Positions 28,669 to 37,092 are shown, numbered from the stretch's first letter. The stretch is DNA of 61,057 nucleotides from a virus (IMGVR_UViG_3300046724_000355:1-61057); one strand, 5' to 3'. The notes: generated by a model not told the origin, from the sequence alone. Numbers and translations are program-made.

Positions 28669-29090
28669 TGTTCCTTTTCCGTGCCGCCGCCCTGAACAAG
28701 CCGGCGTCTCAACGCATGACCCTGACGTCGACCTACACGTCGTCCACCACTACCGCGACTCAGGTCACGTCGTGGACGGCGGACGGCTCGTACCCGGCGA
28801 CCAACATTGTTTCGAACGCGCTGGTCGTCGATAAAGCGGGCACGATCAACATCACATCGAACGCGGTGGTGTCGGGAAACTCCCTCGGCGCGACCGTCAC
28901 GGCGTCTCTGCACAAGAACGCCACTTCGATCAGCTCGGCGTCGACGAGCAGCACCGGCACTCTCAATCTCAACGTCAGCGGGGTGGCCGTTTCCCCTGGG
29001 GACACCATCGCCATGTACGTAGGCGAAAGCTTCGGGTCGACCCTGCAGCTGGCCGCCACAACGACGTTCATCACCATCGTGTCCGCATAG
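28668..29090 (+). CDS. Putative minor tail/fibre-associated protein
   Basis: The start overlaps the fibre stop (TGATG). The 140-residue product is Ser/Thr-rich and beta-rich (TINITSNAVVSGNSLGATVT, TGTLNLNVSGVAVSPGDTIA), like jelly-roll fibre-tip or chaperone domains. It probably forms part of the fibre complex. No catalytic motif. Confidence 0.65.
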   Translation: MFLFRAAALNKPASQRMTLTSTYTSSTTTATQVTSWTADGSYPATNIVSNALVVDKAGTINITSNAVVSGNSLGATVTASLHKNATSISSASTSSTGTLNLNVSGVAVSPGDTIAMYVGESFGSTLQLAATTTFITIVSA

Positions 29091-29122
29091 CAAATCGACG
29101 AACACCTACCACGGAGGCGTTC

Positions 29123-29497
29123 ATGACATCCGATCCGATCATCCCGGCCCCACCGGCTCGGTCGCTGCCGCTCCCGTTCGATGGAGATCTGATCGTCGAT
29201 TTCTGCAACCGCGACCCCACCAACTTCACCGCATATCTCGACTACCCGAGTGGGGTCTCCGGCGTCTTCGCGATCTACAGCGACCGCAAAACCCCGGGCA
29301 CTGACCGGATTTCGGTCACGGCCACCCCCAGCGGTGCGCACTGCATCATCAAGGTCGACGCCGCGGCGCTCAATGGGGTGAAGGCCGGAACGTATTGGTC
29401 GTTCCGGCTGATCTATCCCGATGCCGATCTGACCGGCGGATACGACAAAGTCGTGGTGAACGGGCTGATCGTTCGGGCCGATGGGTTGGGCTCGTGA
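29123..29497 (+). CDS. Beta-sandwich tail protein (LtfC-like)
   Basis: ATG follows GGAGG. The 124 residues begin LPLPFDGDLIVDFCNRDPTN, then a predicted all-beta domain ending GGYDKVVVNGLIVRADG. The pattern resembles the small LtfC-like domain found near fibre genes of corynebacterial and related phages. Role in tail fibre attachment is inferred. Confidence 0.6.
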   Translation: MTSDPIIPAPPARSLPLPFDGDLIVDFCNRDPTNFTAYLDYPSGVSGVFAIYSDRKTPGTDRISVTATPSGAHCIIKVDAAALNGVKAGTYWSFRLIYPDADLTGGYDKVVVNGLIVRADGLGS

Positions 29498-29868
29498 CCG
29501 ACGTCGTCATCGAGGTCTTCGTCCCCGACTCAGCGGATATCGAGGCGATCACCGACACCGTCGACCTGACTGCTGATCCGTCCGGCGCGGCCGTCGTCCT
29601 GGTCGCCGCCCCCGGACCGCCCGGACCCCGCGGTGTGCCAGGCAATGGCGCGAGCGTCTACAACGAGCCACCCGGCGGTGCCCGCAATGGGATAAATGCG
29701 ACGTTCACGCTGGCATTCACCCCCGTACCGGGATCGACCGCCGTCTATCGGAATGGACTCCGGGAAATCCCAGGCGTCGGCTACACGCAGAGCGGAACAA
29801 CCCTCGTCTTCGCCACCGCTCCACTCGCTGACGATGTATTAACCGTGGACTACCTGATCGGAAGTTGA
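29494..29868 (+). CDS. Short tail fibre protein with collagen stub and C-terminal repeat domain
   Basis: The GTG start overlaps the preceding stop. After an 40-residue lead-in there is one collagen-like stub (GPPGPRGVPGNG). A roughly 60-residue domain follows (NATFTLAFTPVPGSTAVYRN, then YTQSGTTLVFATAPLADDVL). The same domain closes the next fibre gene, so this small protein is essentially a stand-alone copy of the fibre's end domain. Confidence 0.7.
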   Translation: MTDVVIEVFVPDSADIEAITDTVDLTADPSGAAVVLVAAPGPPGPRGVPGNGASVYNEPPGGARNGINATFTLAFTPVPGSTAVYRNGLREIPGVGYTQSGTTLVFATAPLADDVLTVDYLIGS

Positions 29869-29869
29869 T

Positions 29870-31459
29870 ATGACGCAAACGCAGCTCAACGGCGGAACGC
29901 AGATCCGCTCGGGCACCATCACCGACACTCAGATCGCTGCCGGTGCCGCCATTGCGGACAGCAAGCTCGCAACCAGCTATATCAAGACCGACGGGACGCG
30001 CGCCTTCACTGGAGAACAGGCCGGCGTCACCCCCACCTCTTCCTCGAGCCTCGCGACCAAGGGCTATGTCGACTCCGTCGCGCAGGGCCTGGATCCGAAG
30101 CCGTCGGCGCGCGTGGCGACCGCGACCGAAACTCTGACGATCGTCTCGGGGTCGGTCACCCAGATCACGGGCACCACGGTTGACGGTATTTCGCCCGCAG
30201 TAGGTGACTACATCCTGATTCCGAACGCCCCGACATCCACCGGTGCCGCAGGCGGGAGCGCGTTCAGCACGCAGCCCGCGAACGGCTTGTACAAGGTCTC
30301 CGCGAACACGACGAACCTGACGGTCGCCCGCGCACCCGAGCAGTCTGGGACGATCCAGCCCGCCGGAGACTATGTGTTCGTCGAGGCCGGCACCTACGCC
30401 GCCGCCGGCTTCGTAGTCAGCACGCCCTCGTCCACCTCAGGTTTCACCTACGGCACCAGCAATGTCGCGTGGACCCAGTTCAGCGGCGCCGGTGAGATCA
30501 CGGTCGACGCGACACTCGTCAAGACCGGCAATGCACTCAAGCGCGCCCCCCTGACCGGCGATGTCGCCGCCGCCGACGGCTCCAACGCCACCACCATCGC
30601 AGCCGGCGCAGTCACGCTGGCGAAGATGGCGAACCTGGCTGCCAATTCGGTCATCGGCAACCTCACCGGCTCGTCTGCGGTGCCTGCCGCCGTATCTGCC
30701 ACGGCCGCCGCGACCGCTTCCACGGTGGTGACGCGTGATGCGAACGCGAACGTCCGGTTCAACAACGCGATCGAGAACTTTCAGTCGGTCGCGTCCGCTG
30801 CGGGCACGACGACTCTCACCGTCAGCTCGCCGAGAACCACCCAGATCACCGGCGCCACCACGCAAACGGTTGCGCTGCCGGACGCGACGACCCTGGTAGT
30901 CGGGCAGCGATACACGATCACCAACCGCTCGTCCGGCACGGTCACCGTCAACGACGCCAGCTCCACGCTGGTGCAAACTATGGTGTCGGGATCGTTCCTG
31001 ACGGTCACTGTCACCAGCATCGGTTCGGCTGCTGGCGCATGGGATGCCGCCTACACCTCCGCCGGCGGCTCCGGCAGCGTCACTACGGTCAGTGTTGTCA
31101 GCGCCAACGGCTTCACGGGCACGGTGTCGAATGCGTCCACGACTCCGGCGATCACTCTCACGACGTCGGTTACGGGGGTGCTCAAGGGCAATGGGACCGC
31201 AGTCAGCGCCGCGACGGCGAGCACCGACTACATGGCTCCGAGCAGCTTCGTCACCCGGGAAACCCCATCGGGGACCGTGAATGGTTCGAATACTTCCTTT
31301 ACCCTTGCGAATACTCCAATCTCAGGTAGCGAGATGCTCTACGAAAATGGACTCCTCCAGGAGCCCGGAGGGCAGGACTACACAATTTCAGGGACGTCCA
31401 TCACGTTCGCGGTAGCCCCTATCTCCGGGGATCGCATTAGGTGTTCGTACTTCAAGTAG
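29870..31459 (+). CDS. Tail fibre protein
   Basis: The 529-residue fibre opens with a GTITDTQIAAGAAIADSKLA phage-fibre motif and an SLATKGYVDSVAQGLDPK box common in actinophage fibres. A middle domain with SAAGTTTLTVSS and TTQTV..LP matches part of the large collagen-like fibre upstream. The C-terminal domain (SNTSFTLANTPISGSEMLYE) matches that of the short fibre just before it. It is probably a side fibre or receptor-binding protein. Confidence 0.8.
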   Translation: MTQTQLNGGTQIRSGTITDTQIAAGAAIADSKLATSYIKTDGTRAFTGEQAGVTPTSSSSLATKGYVDSVAQGLDPKPSARVATATETLTIVSGSVTQITGTTVDGISPAVGDYILIPNAPTSTGAAGGSAFSTQPANGLYKVSANTTNLTVARAPEQSGTIQPAGDYVFVEAGTYAAAGFVVSTPSSTSGFTYGTSNVAWTQFSGAGEITVDATLVKTGNALKRAPLTGDVAAADGSNATTIAAGAVTLAKMANLAANSVIGNLTGSSAVPAAVSATAAATASTVVTRDANANVRFNNAIENFQSVASAAGTTTLTVSSPRTTQITGATTQTVALPDATTLVVGQRYTITNRSSGTVTVNDASSTLVQTMVSGSFLTVTVTSIGSAAGAWDAAYTSAGGSGSVTTVSVVSANGFTGTVSNASTTPAITLTTSVTGVLKGNGTAVSAATASTDYMAPSSFVTRETPSGTVNGSNTSFTLANTPISGSEMLYENGLLQEPGGQDYTISGTSITFAVAPISGDRIRCSYFK

Positions 31460-31494
31460 CGACGTCGAAGCCCAACCAGCGCAGGGCGGTATAG

Positions 31495-32046
31495 ATGGCT
31501 CGCACGAATATTCGGGGCACCCAGATCGCGGACGGCACAGTCGATCTGACGGTCGACGTTGCCGGTACGCTCCCGGTCGCCAACGGCGGAACAGGTGCGG
31601 TAACGCTGAGCGGCGTGCTCATCGGGAACGCGACATCCGCGGTGTCGGCGGTCGCGGCACCATCAGGCGCGGTGGTGGGCACCACCGACACGCAGACGTT
31701 GACCAACAAGACGATTCAGCCGCGCGTCAACACCACCGCGTCCTCGGCTACCCCGGCTATCAACACCGACACCACGGACCTTTTTACGATCACTGCCCTC
31801 GCGGCGGCGATCACGAGCATGACCTCCGGCCTGACCGGCACCCCGGTCGCCGGGCAACGCCTGATGATCCGCATCAAAGACAATGGGACGGCCAGGGCGA
31901 TCACGTGGGGGACCAGTTTCGTCAGTTCCGGTGTGGCCACACTTCTTTCCACCACGGTGATCAGCAAAACGCACCATATCGGCCTGATCTGGGACGAGGT
32001 CGCAACGAAATGGGTCTGCCTCGCATGCGATGCGGCGGGGTATTGA
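31495..32046 (+). CDS. Tail fibre-related protein
   Basis: The 183 residues start MARTNIRGTQIADGTVDLTV, the same kind of head found on the previous fibre. An LPVANGGTGA motif follows, then TLTNKTIQPRV, a typical phage-fibre connector. The C-terminal part is a compact beta domain (GLIWDEVATKWVCLA). It probably adds to or replaces the fibre tip. Confidence 0.75.
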   Translation: MARTNIRGTQIADGTVDLTVDVAGTLPVANGGTGAVTLSGVLIGNATSAVSAVAAPSGAVVGTTDTQTLTNKTIQPRVNTTASSATPAINTDTTDLFTITALAAAITSMTSGLTGTPVAGQRLMIRIKDNGTARAITWGTSFVSSGVATLLSTTVISKTHHIGLIWDEVATKWVCLACDAAGY

Positions 32047-32047
32047 C

Positions 32048-32707
32048 GTGGTGATGCCTTCCTTCGCCGCTGTTGGTTCGACGTTGACCGGGTCGAACTC
32101 CACGACGGCGGCCGTTCCGGTGCCGGCGGGGGTGCTGCCCGATCACGTGGTGTTCGTGTTTCTCTATGTCGAGACCACGCAGGCGGTCACACCCGCCTCC
32201 GGCTTCGCGGAATGTCCGTCGTCCCCGGTGGTCGTCACCGGCGGTAATGACAGTCACGACCTGCACATCTTCTGGAAGCGGGCGACGGCGGCGGACAGCG
32301 GCACGTATACCTTCACGATTGCGTCCGGCCTCGGCTGGCGGATGGGGGTCGCGGTGCGCTTCATCGGCTGCGTGCGGTCGGGTACACCCGTCGAGGCGAC
32401 CACCAGCGCCATCGACATCACCGGAACCGCGACCCACAGCCCGGCCGTGTCCTCGACATCGCTGGGTGTGGACCGTGAGTGGTTGTGGGTGGCCTCCAAC
32501 TATGGCGGCGCCAGTTCGACGCCGCCATCCGGTGTAACCGAGCGCGTGGACGTGACCAGCAGCACGTCCATCACGGCCGGTACCAAGGATCAGCCTTTCG
32601 TCGGCTCGTCGGGATCACTGTCGAATACCTGGACGACCGGCGCCGGGTCGGCTGCGTGGCTGGGCGCGTTGAAGCCGGAGAGCCCGGGGCAGTTCTTCAG
32701 AATGTGA
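32048..32707 (+). CDS. Putative minor tail protein, last gene of late operon
   Basis: Possible starts are GTG 32048, GTG 32051 and ATG 32054; the GGCGGGG upstream best fits 32048. The roughly 219-residue product is beta-rich with an Ig-like pattern (VVFVFLYVETTQAV, YTFTIASGLGWRMGVAVRFI). Similar proteins close tail operons in related phages. It is followed at once by a strong terminator that ends the late region. Confidence 0.7.
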   Translation: MVMPSFAAVGSTLTGSNSTTAAVPVPAGVLPDHVVFVFLYVETTQAVTPASGFAECPSSPVVVTGGNDSHDLHIFWKRATAADSGTYTFTIASGLGWRMGVAVRFIGCVRSGTPVEATTSAIDITGTATHSPAVSSTSLGVDREWLWVASNYGGASSTPPSGVTERVDVTSSTSITAGTKDQPFVGSSGSLSNTWTTGAGSAAWLGALKPESPGQFFRM

Positions 32708-32715
32708 TGAAACGC

Positions 32716-32756
32716 AAAGCCGCCTCGGATCTTTCGGTCCGGGGCGGCTTTTTCGC
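32716..32756. terminator. Strong terminator ending the late operon, probably bidirectional
   Basis: A 13-bp stem (two G-T pairs) with a TTTC loop runs from GCCGCC near 32719 to GGCGGC near 32748, followed by TTTTT on the plus strand and preceded by AAA. It lies between convergent genes, so it can stop transcription from both sides. Confidence 0.9.
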
Positions 32757-32765
32757 TGTCTAGGG

Positions 32766-33116
32766 TCAGCCGGGGATCTGTGCGCCGATTGCGCTGCCTG
32801 CGCCTGCGCCGATGCCCGCGCCGATGACTCCACCGGCGACGGCGCCGATTCCGACGCCGATGATCGCGCCGGCCGGGCACACGGGCAGGGTGACGGCGCA
32901 CGCCAGGACGCCGCCGGCGACGCCGCCGATCACGACGCCCGCGACGGTGCCGACCGCGGTGCCGATCTGCTCCCCGGCGAGGGCTTGGGTTTGTCCTGCG
33001 GCGACGGGGGTGACGGGCTGCGGCACTATGTCGGGGGTCGCGGCGGAGGCGAGACCTGCGCCTGCTCCGGTGAGGGTGGCGGCGGTGATGAGGGTGGCGG
33101 CGATTCTTCGGAACAT
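32766..33116 (-). CDS. Secreted glycine-zipper protein
   Basis: The 116-residue leftward gene starts with a signal peptide (MFRRIAATLITAATLTGAGA, cleavage likely after ASAA). A Gly/Ala-rich region with repeated GxxxG spacing follows (GTAVGTVAGVVIGGVAGGVL). Glycine-zipper proteins insert into or coat membranes. An AGGAGA ribosome-binding site is present. Being leftward and after the late terminator, it is probably made in the lysogen or early. A role in superinfection exclusion is possible but unproven. Confidence 0.75.
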   Translation of the reverse strand: MFRRIAATLITAATLTGAGAGLASAATPDIVPQPVTPVAAGQTQALAGEQIGTAVGTVAGVVIGGVAGGVLACAVTLPVCPAGAIIGVGIGAVAGGVIGAGIGAGAGSAIGAQIPG

Positions 33117-33139
33117 CGGTGTCTCCTGGCTGGATTCGG

Positions 33140-33628
33140 TTAGAACGCTAATTGGCGTGTTGTTCCCGGTTGGGACATGCCGGTGCTGTACCAGAGGCTG
33201 ATCAGTTGCGCGTCCCCGTATTGGCCGGTGACGTCACGGTTGACGACGACGTCGATCCAGAGTGTTTGCTTCTGGCCCGGTTTCAGGATGTCGGTGTGGC
33301 CGGTGTTGGTGCCGACCACCTCGTTGCCTACCGAGTATTGGACTTCGGGCTGTGCGACGCCAATGAAGTTCATCGACGTGTTCTCCACCAGTACTTCGCT
33401 TCCCGTGACTCCGCGTGGTTCCTGCGCGATGCCTTGAACCAGGGTGATCGTGAACGGTCCGACGTTGTACTTGTTCTTGTGGGTGTCGGGGACCGGCTGG
33501 ATGGGTGCCGCGGCGGTGGTCGTCGGCTGGTGCACGGTGGTCGGCTGGCTGGCGGAGTTGCTGGAGCAACCGGCGGTGGTAGCGAGGGCTGCAGCGACTG
33601 CGACACTCGCGAGAATGCTGGAACGCAT
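33140..33628 (-). CDS. Lipoprotein with Ig-like (DUF4352-type) domain
   Basis: Start chosen at MRSSILASVAVAAALATTAGC, a signal peptide with a lipobox ending in Cys 21; a GAGG site lies upstream. After a Thr/Pro-rich linker comes an all-beta domain (YNVGPFTITLVQGIA, SEVLVENTSMNFIGV, KPGQKQTLWIDVVV) like the DUF4352 group. The protein would be lipid-anchored on the outer face of the membrane. Phage-encoded lipoproteins in lysogens often block superinfection. The specific role is not known. Confidence 0.78.
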   Translation of the reverse strand: MRSSILASVAVAAALATTAGCSSNSASQPTTVHQPTTTAAAPIQPVPDTHKNKYNVGPFTITLVQGIAQEPRGVTGSEVLVENTSMNFIGVAQPEVQYSVGNEVVGTNTGHTDILKPGQKQTLWIDVVVNRDVTGQYGDAQLISLWYSTGMSQPGTTRQLAF

Positions 33629-33679
33629 GAAGCGGTACCTCAAGTTGAAATCGGCTGATGTCCTGAGCAAACCAGCAGC

Positions 33680-33720
33680 GTGCCCCGACCGGTAGCCGGT
33701 CGGGGCACGTTTCGCTGTTT
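33680..33720. terminator. 13-bp hairpin between leftward genes
   Basis: A perfect stem GTGCCCCGACCGG / CCGGTCGGGGCAC with a 3-base loop (33680-33708). T-rich DNA follows on the plus side (GTTTCGCTGTTT). On the minus strand the T-run is weak. It separates the lipoprotein gene from the genes to its right and could terminate either way. Confidence 0.7.
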
Positions 33721-33795
33721 ATGGCACAGATTGACCATCGACTACCCACCGGATGCCCCGGCGGGAACCGGTCGCGGTCAGTGACCGCAATGAGA

Positions 33796-34041
33796 TCAGC
33801 CCTGTTTGCTCTGTCCGATCACAGAGGGGCTGTAACCGGAGGTCCGCTCGCGGCCACGCTGAGGAAGTATGCCCGGTTCACCCAGCTTATCGGCCGCCTG
33901 ACGCAGCAGTACGGCGCTGGGATGCTCGCCACCGAGTATCGCGCCAAGCTGGTGGCGCATCGCGTTCAGTTGATCGCGGTAGTCGGCGAGCAATTCCGGT
34001 GCCAGCACCACTGTTTCGGGCTGGGTTTCGTTGTCGGGCAC
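33796..34041 (-). CDS. Hypothetical protein (81 aa)
   Basis: GTG start after AAGGA. The product has a helical middle (APELLADYRDQLNAMRHQLG) and a polar end. Nothing recognisable. It sits last in the leftward run before the 33680 hairpin. Confidence 0.6.
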   Translation of the reverse strand: MPDNETQPETVVLAPELLADYRDQLNAMRHQLGAILGGEHPSAVLLRQAADKLGEPGILPQRGRERTSGYSPSVIGQSKQG

Positions 34042-34062
34042 GAGGCTGTCCTTCCCTGTCTG

Positions 34063-34521
34063 CTAAGTCCGGCGAGCACACTCGCTCTCCGGAACATCGA
34101 TGTTGCCGGACACGTCGGAGTACTCGAATTCCTTGCCTTCTCCGGACTTGCCGGTGATGGACACGAGAGCGTGCCATGTGCCAGCAAAGCAGTCCGCATG
34201 ACCACCATAGTTCGCCCAGGGTGCCGGAATCTGGTCGTCGGCGGGACCAGTCCCCATCGTTTCCCAGTTCTGCGAACCCAGCGGGCGGAAGGTCAGAAAC
34301 AAGGTGACGTGATGTTCGAGTGGCGTGACATCACACTCCGCCCGGCCCCGCACATTGATCAGCGGAGGCTTCACGTCGGGGACACCGAGGTTGGTCGTGA
34401 ACGACCAACCGCATTGGTAACGCTCCGGTTCCGCGTGCGCCATCGGGGTGGCGATAACCACCCCGGTGGCGGCGACGCCCAGAGCGGCAGCGGTGGTGCG
34501 GGCAAGTAGGTTGGCGCGCAT
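34063..34521 (-). CDS. Secreted protein with four cysteines
   Basis: A clear signal peptide (MRANLLARTTAAALGVAATG, cleaved after AHA) precedes a roughly 123-residue beta-rich mature domain with four Cys (CGWSFTTN, RAECDVTP, HADCFAGT, ESECARRT), enough for two disulfides. The ribosome-binding site is GAGGTGAAA. It resembles small exported actinobacterial proteins. It is a candidate lysogen-expressed envelope or exclusion factor; no family is named. Confidence 0.72.
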   Translation of the reverse strand: MRANLLARTTAAALGVAATGVVIATPMAHAEPERYQCGWSFTTNLGVPDVKPPLINVRGRAECDVTPLEHHVTLFLTFRPLGSQNWETMGTGPADDQIPAPWANYGGHADCFAGTWHALVSITGKSGEGKEFEYSDVSGNIDVPESECARRT

Positions 34522-34559
34522 CGGGTTTCACCTCATGTAGTTGTTATTCTCTTGTGCAG

Positions 34560-34841
34560 TCAGAGCGGCTTTCGTGTTTGGCCGGACATCCAGGCGTCGG
34601 CTTCGCGTTGGGCATCCCACACGCTTGCCGCCGACTTCTCGCGGAGAACGGTCTTCTGGTCGTCGGCGTAGATGGTCCATGCGCAGCCGTTGGCGTTGGT
34701 GGCGCGGATTTTCGCGCGGCCGTCGTACTTCGACAGGGACCACTTGAGGTTGTCGCCTTCGACCAGCCAACCGTCGGTAGCGTCGTCGGGCCGGATTGGG
34801 CCGTAGGGCACCACAGGCTGCCACATCATCGGTTCGGCCAT
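34560..34841 (-). CDS. Hypothetical protein (93 aa)
   Basis: ATG at 34841 follows GAGG. It begins MAEPMMWQPVVPYGPIRPDD and continues with a small alpha/beta domain (AKIRATNANGCAWTIYADDQ, then a helical SVWDAQREADAWM end). It overlaps the upstream gene by 16 bases. Small proteins of similar build occur in actinophage accessory regions; function unknown. Confidence 0.65.
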   Translation of the reverse strand: MAEPMMWQPVVPYGPIRPDDATDGWLVEGDNLKWSLSKYDGRAKIRATNANGCAWTIYADDQKTVLREKSAASVWDAQREADAWMSGQTRKPL

Positions 34842-35110
34842 GGCACCTCGCCGGAGCCGTGGTGGACGGTCGCCGGTAAGGCAATCGGTTGGCTGGCGTC
34901 GATCATGCCGAGTCGAACCAACTCGCCCCACGCGACGGTCATCGCGACGCACTCGCCGATGAGGCAGCTCTTGTGGAGTTCCATCGCCTTGTATGGATGG
35001 TCTTGTGCCCATTCGGCATTTCTGCACGCGAGGATCTTGTGTAGCTCGATGACGGTGGCGTCCGCGGGAACCTCGATGGGGTCGCCCGTTTCGGACGGCT
35101 CGATCCCCAT
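34826..35110 (-). CDS. Hypothetical protein (94 aa)
   Basis: ATG at 35110 overlaps the stop of the upstream gene (ATGA). The product is a mixed alpha/beta protein with a Cys-containing middle (KILACRNAEWAQDHPYKAME) and a C-terminal VHHGSGEVPW. No family recognised. It is part of the coupled leftward set. Confidence 0.6.
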   Translation of the reverse strand: MGIEPSETGDPIEVPADATVIELHKILACRNAEWAQDHPYKAMELHKSCLIGECVAMTVAWGELVRLGMIDASQPIALPATVHHGSGEVPWPNR

Positions 35111-35283
35111 CACCTCACCGCCGAGACACAGTCCAGCGCAGCGATGAGCTGGAGGCACTTCTCATCGTGCGCGCCGTGGTCGTCGAGGACGGCCCGCGCG
35201 TGATCCAGAGATTCGAAGGGCGGCGGGGTGTCGGTGCAGAACCTGTGGCGTTGTCGCCACAGGTCCCGCTTGGCCGCGTTCAC
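35110..35283 (-). CDS. Small hypothetical protein (57 aa)
   Basis: The GTG overlaps the stop of the upstream gene (GTGA) and its own stop overlaps the next start (ATGA). The product is helical and His/Asp-rich (FESLDHARAVLDDHGAHDEK). The tight coupling on both sides supports expression. Confidence 0.55.
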   Translation of the reverse strand: MNAAKRDLWRQRHRFCTDTPPPFESLDHARAVLDDHGAHDEKCLQLIAALDCVSAVR

Positions 35284-35588
35284 CGCTTCCTCGGCGTGAT
35301 GACACCAGCGTCTATCAGCGTGTCGATCGCGGCGGCTTTGCGTGCGCATTCGCTCTTGGGGCACCCGCTGTGTTGCTGCCAAGCGGCGTGCGCTTCGAGG
35401 CGGCTGAACGGGTGGAGGGGCGCGTTGTGGTTGGTTGCGTCCAGCCATGCTGTGGCGTCGTTGGGGGAATTGGGCATAAGTCGGTGCCTGGCAGCAGATT
35501 TGGGCGCGCGCAGTGGCAGCAGATACCAACACGCGGTCGCCATTATGAGGGATGCGGTCAGGCCGATCAACGCAAAGTTCGTCGACAT
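35280..35588 (-). CDS. Membrane-anchored small protein, first of leftward cassette
   Basis: ATG at 35588 follows GAGG. Residues about 5-25 are a membrane anchor (NFALIGLTASLIMATACWYL). The rest ends with a compact motif, HSGCPKSECARKAAAIDTLI, seen in many small actinophage proteins (two Cys and an RKxAA helix). The promoter must lie in 35589-35756. It heads the leftward run of small genes. Confidence 0.65.
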   Translation of the reverse strand: MSTNFALIGLTASLIMATACWYLLPLRAPKSAARHRLMPNSPNDATAWLDATNHNAPLHPFSRLEAHAAWQQHSGCPKSECARKAAAIDTLIDAGVITPRKR

Positions 35589-35756
35589 CGGAACCTCGGG
35601 GTGAGCAGTTCGGTTAGGTGTGTCCCAGTGCCGGGGGCACCGCCGGCCGAGTCGTTTGGCTACGAACGCGGACCGGCGGTGCATCCCCTTGCGGGGGGTG
35701 GGGCAACCCGGCAACGGGCGCTGACAAGAACGTAAGCCCGAAATCGTAAGGATCAG

Positions 35757-35773
35757 TAGTGCATGACGCACTA
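35757..35773. promoter_or_regulatory. Palindromic operator TAGTGC-N5-GCACTA
   Basis: A perfect inverted repeat (TAGTGCATGACGCACTA) lies in the 255-bp gap between the leftward cassette and the rightward XRE-TPR regulator. It is well placed to control both, and the regulator is the obvious ligand candidate. Promoter hexamers could not be assigned with confidence. Confidence 0.5.
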
Positions 35774-35843
35774 GTCTTATGCCGAATTGTCGGTACGCTT
35801 GGCGGTAAGGGGAAACACACAGCCGAGCATCAGGACTCAACCC

Positions 35844-37037
35844 ATGACCGACGAAACGATCGGCGATCGCATCAAGCGCTTCCGCGGCAGAGCCTTCACC
35901 CAGGCGCAGCTCGCAGAGGCTTCCGGCGTATCGAAAACGGTGATCTTTCAACTAGAGCAGAACCGCAAGACCAGCGCATCCCTGCCGACGCTGCGCGCCA
36001 TCGCCAAGTCCCTCGACATCGATGTCGCCGAGCTCGTCGGCAAGCGGGCAGGCATCCCGACCGGCGACACCGAAGCCGGTGTTGTCGCGATCCGCAAAGC
36101 GCTCTCGTCGGTCGATGACCTTATCGGCGACATCGACGAGGTTGAACCGCTCACGCTGGAGACGGCGCAACGCGAGGTCACCTACGCGTGGGGTTCGTAC
36201 TGGAGCGGCCGGTACAAGAAGCTGGTCTCGATTCTGCCGCCGGGTATCACCCGGCTGCGGGCGACAACGCACAGCGTCTCGACAGACGAGGCGCCGCGTG
36301 CGCACGAACTGTATGCGTGGCTGTTGTGGACGTCGGCGTGCACGCTCGTGCACCTCGGCCAGCCCGATCCCGCATGGATGGCGATACGCCAGGCCCTCGC
36401 CGCGGCCCAGAAAGGCAACGACCAGTTCCTCGAGGCGACGCTGCGCGGCAGTGTCGGATGGCAGCTGCTGGTACAGGGCCGCTACGAGGAGTCGCGGCGC
36501 GTCGTGCTGAAGGCGGCCGAGGACATCGAGCCTCACGGGGACGTGTCGCAGCAGCATCTCTCCGTGTATGGGAGTCTGCTGCTGCAGGGCGCTACCGCCG
36601 CCGGCCGTGGATTGCAGATCTCGGAAGCGCGCGCTCTCGCCGACGAAGCGGGTGCTGTGGCGTCGCGATTGCCGGGTGACACCAATTGGTATGAATGCAA
36701 TTTCGGGCCGTCTCAGGTAGCGATGCAGCGCACGGACATCGAGGTGTCGAACGAGCGGTATCCGGAGGCGCTGGAGGTCGCGAAGACGATGCCCAAGCGC
36801 GGGATCGGCCTGACTCCGGTGTCGCGGGCGCGGCATCTGCTGGATCAGGCTGCGGCGGCGGTTCGGATGGGTAGAACGCAGATGGCTTTGGACATGCTTC
36901 TCACTGCCGAGCAGGTGGGTGGCGAGGAGTGGGCCCGCTATCAAACGCTGCTGAAGACGGTGGTGGCCGAGCTGCTGGAGAGTGACCGGCAGAGTTCTCT
37001 GCGGGAATTCGCTCAACGTCTCAACGTGACTGCGTAA
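35844..37037 (+). CDS. XRE-family regulator with TPR-like C-terminus
   Basis: Start chosen at MTDETIGDRIKRFRGRAFTQ, which opens the helix-turn-helix (about residues 4-65: TQAQLAEASGVSKTVIFQLE). The remaining 330 or so residues are helical tandem repeats with TPR-like spacing. The architecture (397 residues) is that of actinobacterial XRE-TPR regulators, some of which sense peptides or small signals. It is transcribed away from the leftward cassette, across the palindrome at 35757, and closes with its own terminator. Confidence 0.8.
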   Translation: MTDETIGDRIKRFRGRAFTQAQLAEASGVSKTVIFQLEQNRKTSASLPTLRAIAKSLDIDVAELVGKRAGIPTGDTEAGVVAIRKALSSVDDLIGDIDEVEPLTLETAQREVTYAWGSYWSGRYKKLVSILPPGITRLRATTHSVSTDEAPRAHELYAWLLWTSACTLVHLGQPDPAWMAIRQALAAAQKGNDQFLEATLRGSVGWQLLVQGRYEESRRVVLKAAEDIEPHGDVSQQHLSVYGSLLLQGATAAGRGLQISEARALADEAGAVASRLPGDTNWYECNFGPSQVAMQRTDIEVSNERYPEALEVAKTMPKRGIGLTPVSRARHLLDQAAAAVRMGRTQMALDMLLTAEQVGGEEWARYQTLLKTVVAELLESDRQSSLREFAQRLNVTA

Positions 37038-37053
37038 CAGCTACCTCCGAGGA

Positions 37054-37092
37054 GCCGCCCCGATCAACGATCGGGGCGGCTTCTTTGCTTCT
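37054..37092 (+). terminator. Intrinsic terminator of the XRE-TPR gene
   Basis: Perfect 12-bp stem (GCCGCCCCGATC / GATCGGGGCGGC) with an AAC loop at 37054-37080, then TTCTTTGCTTCTC. It isolates the regulator as a single-gene unit. Confidence 0.9.
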
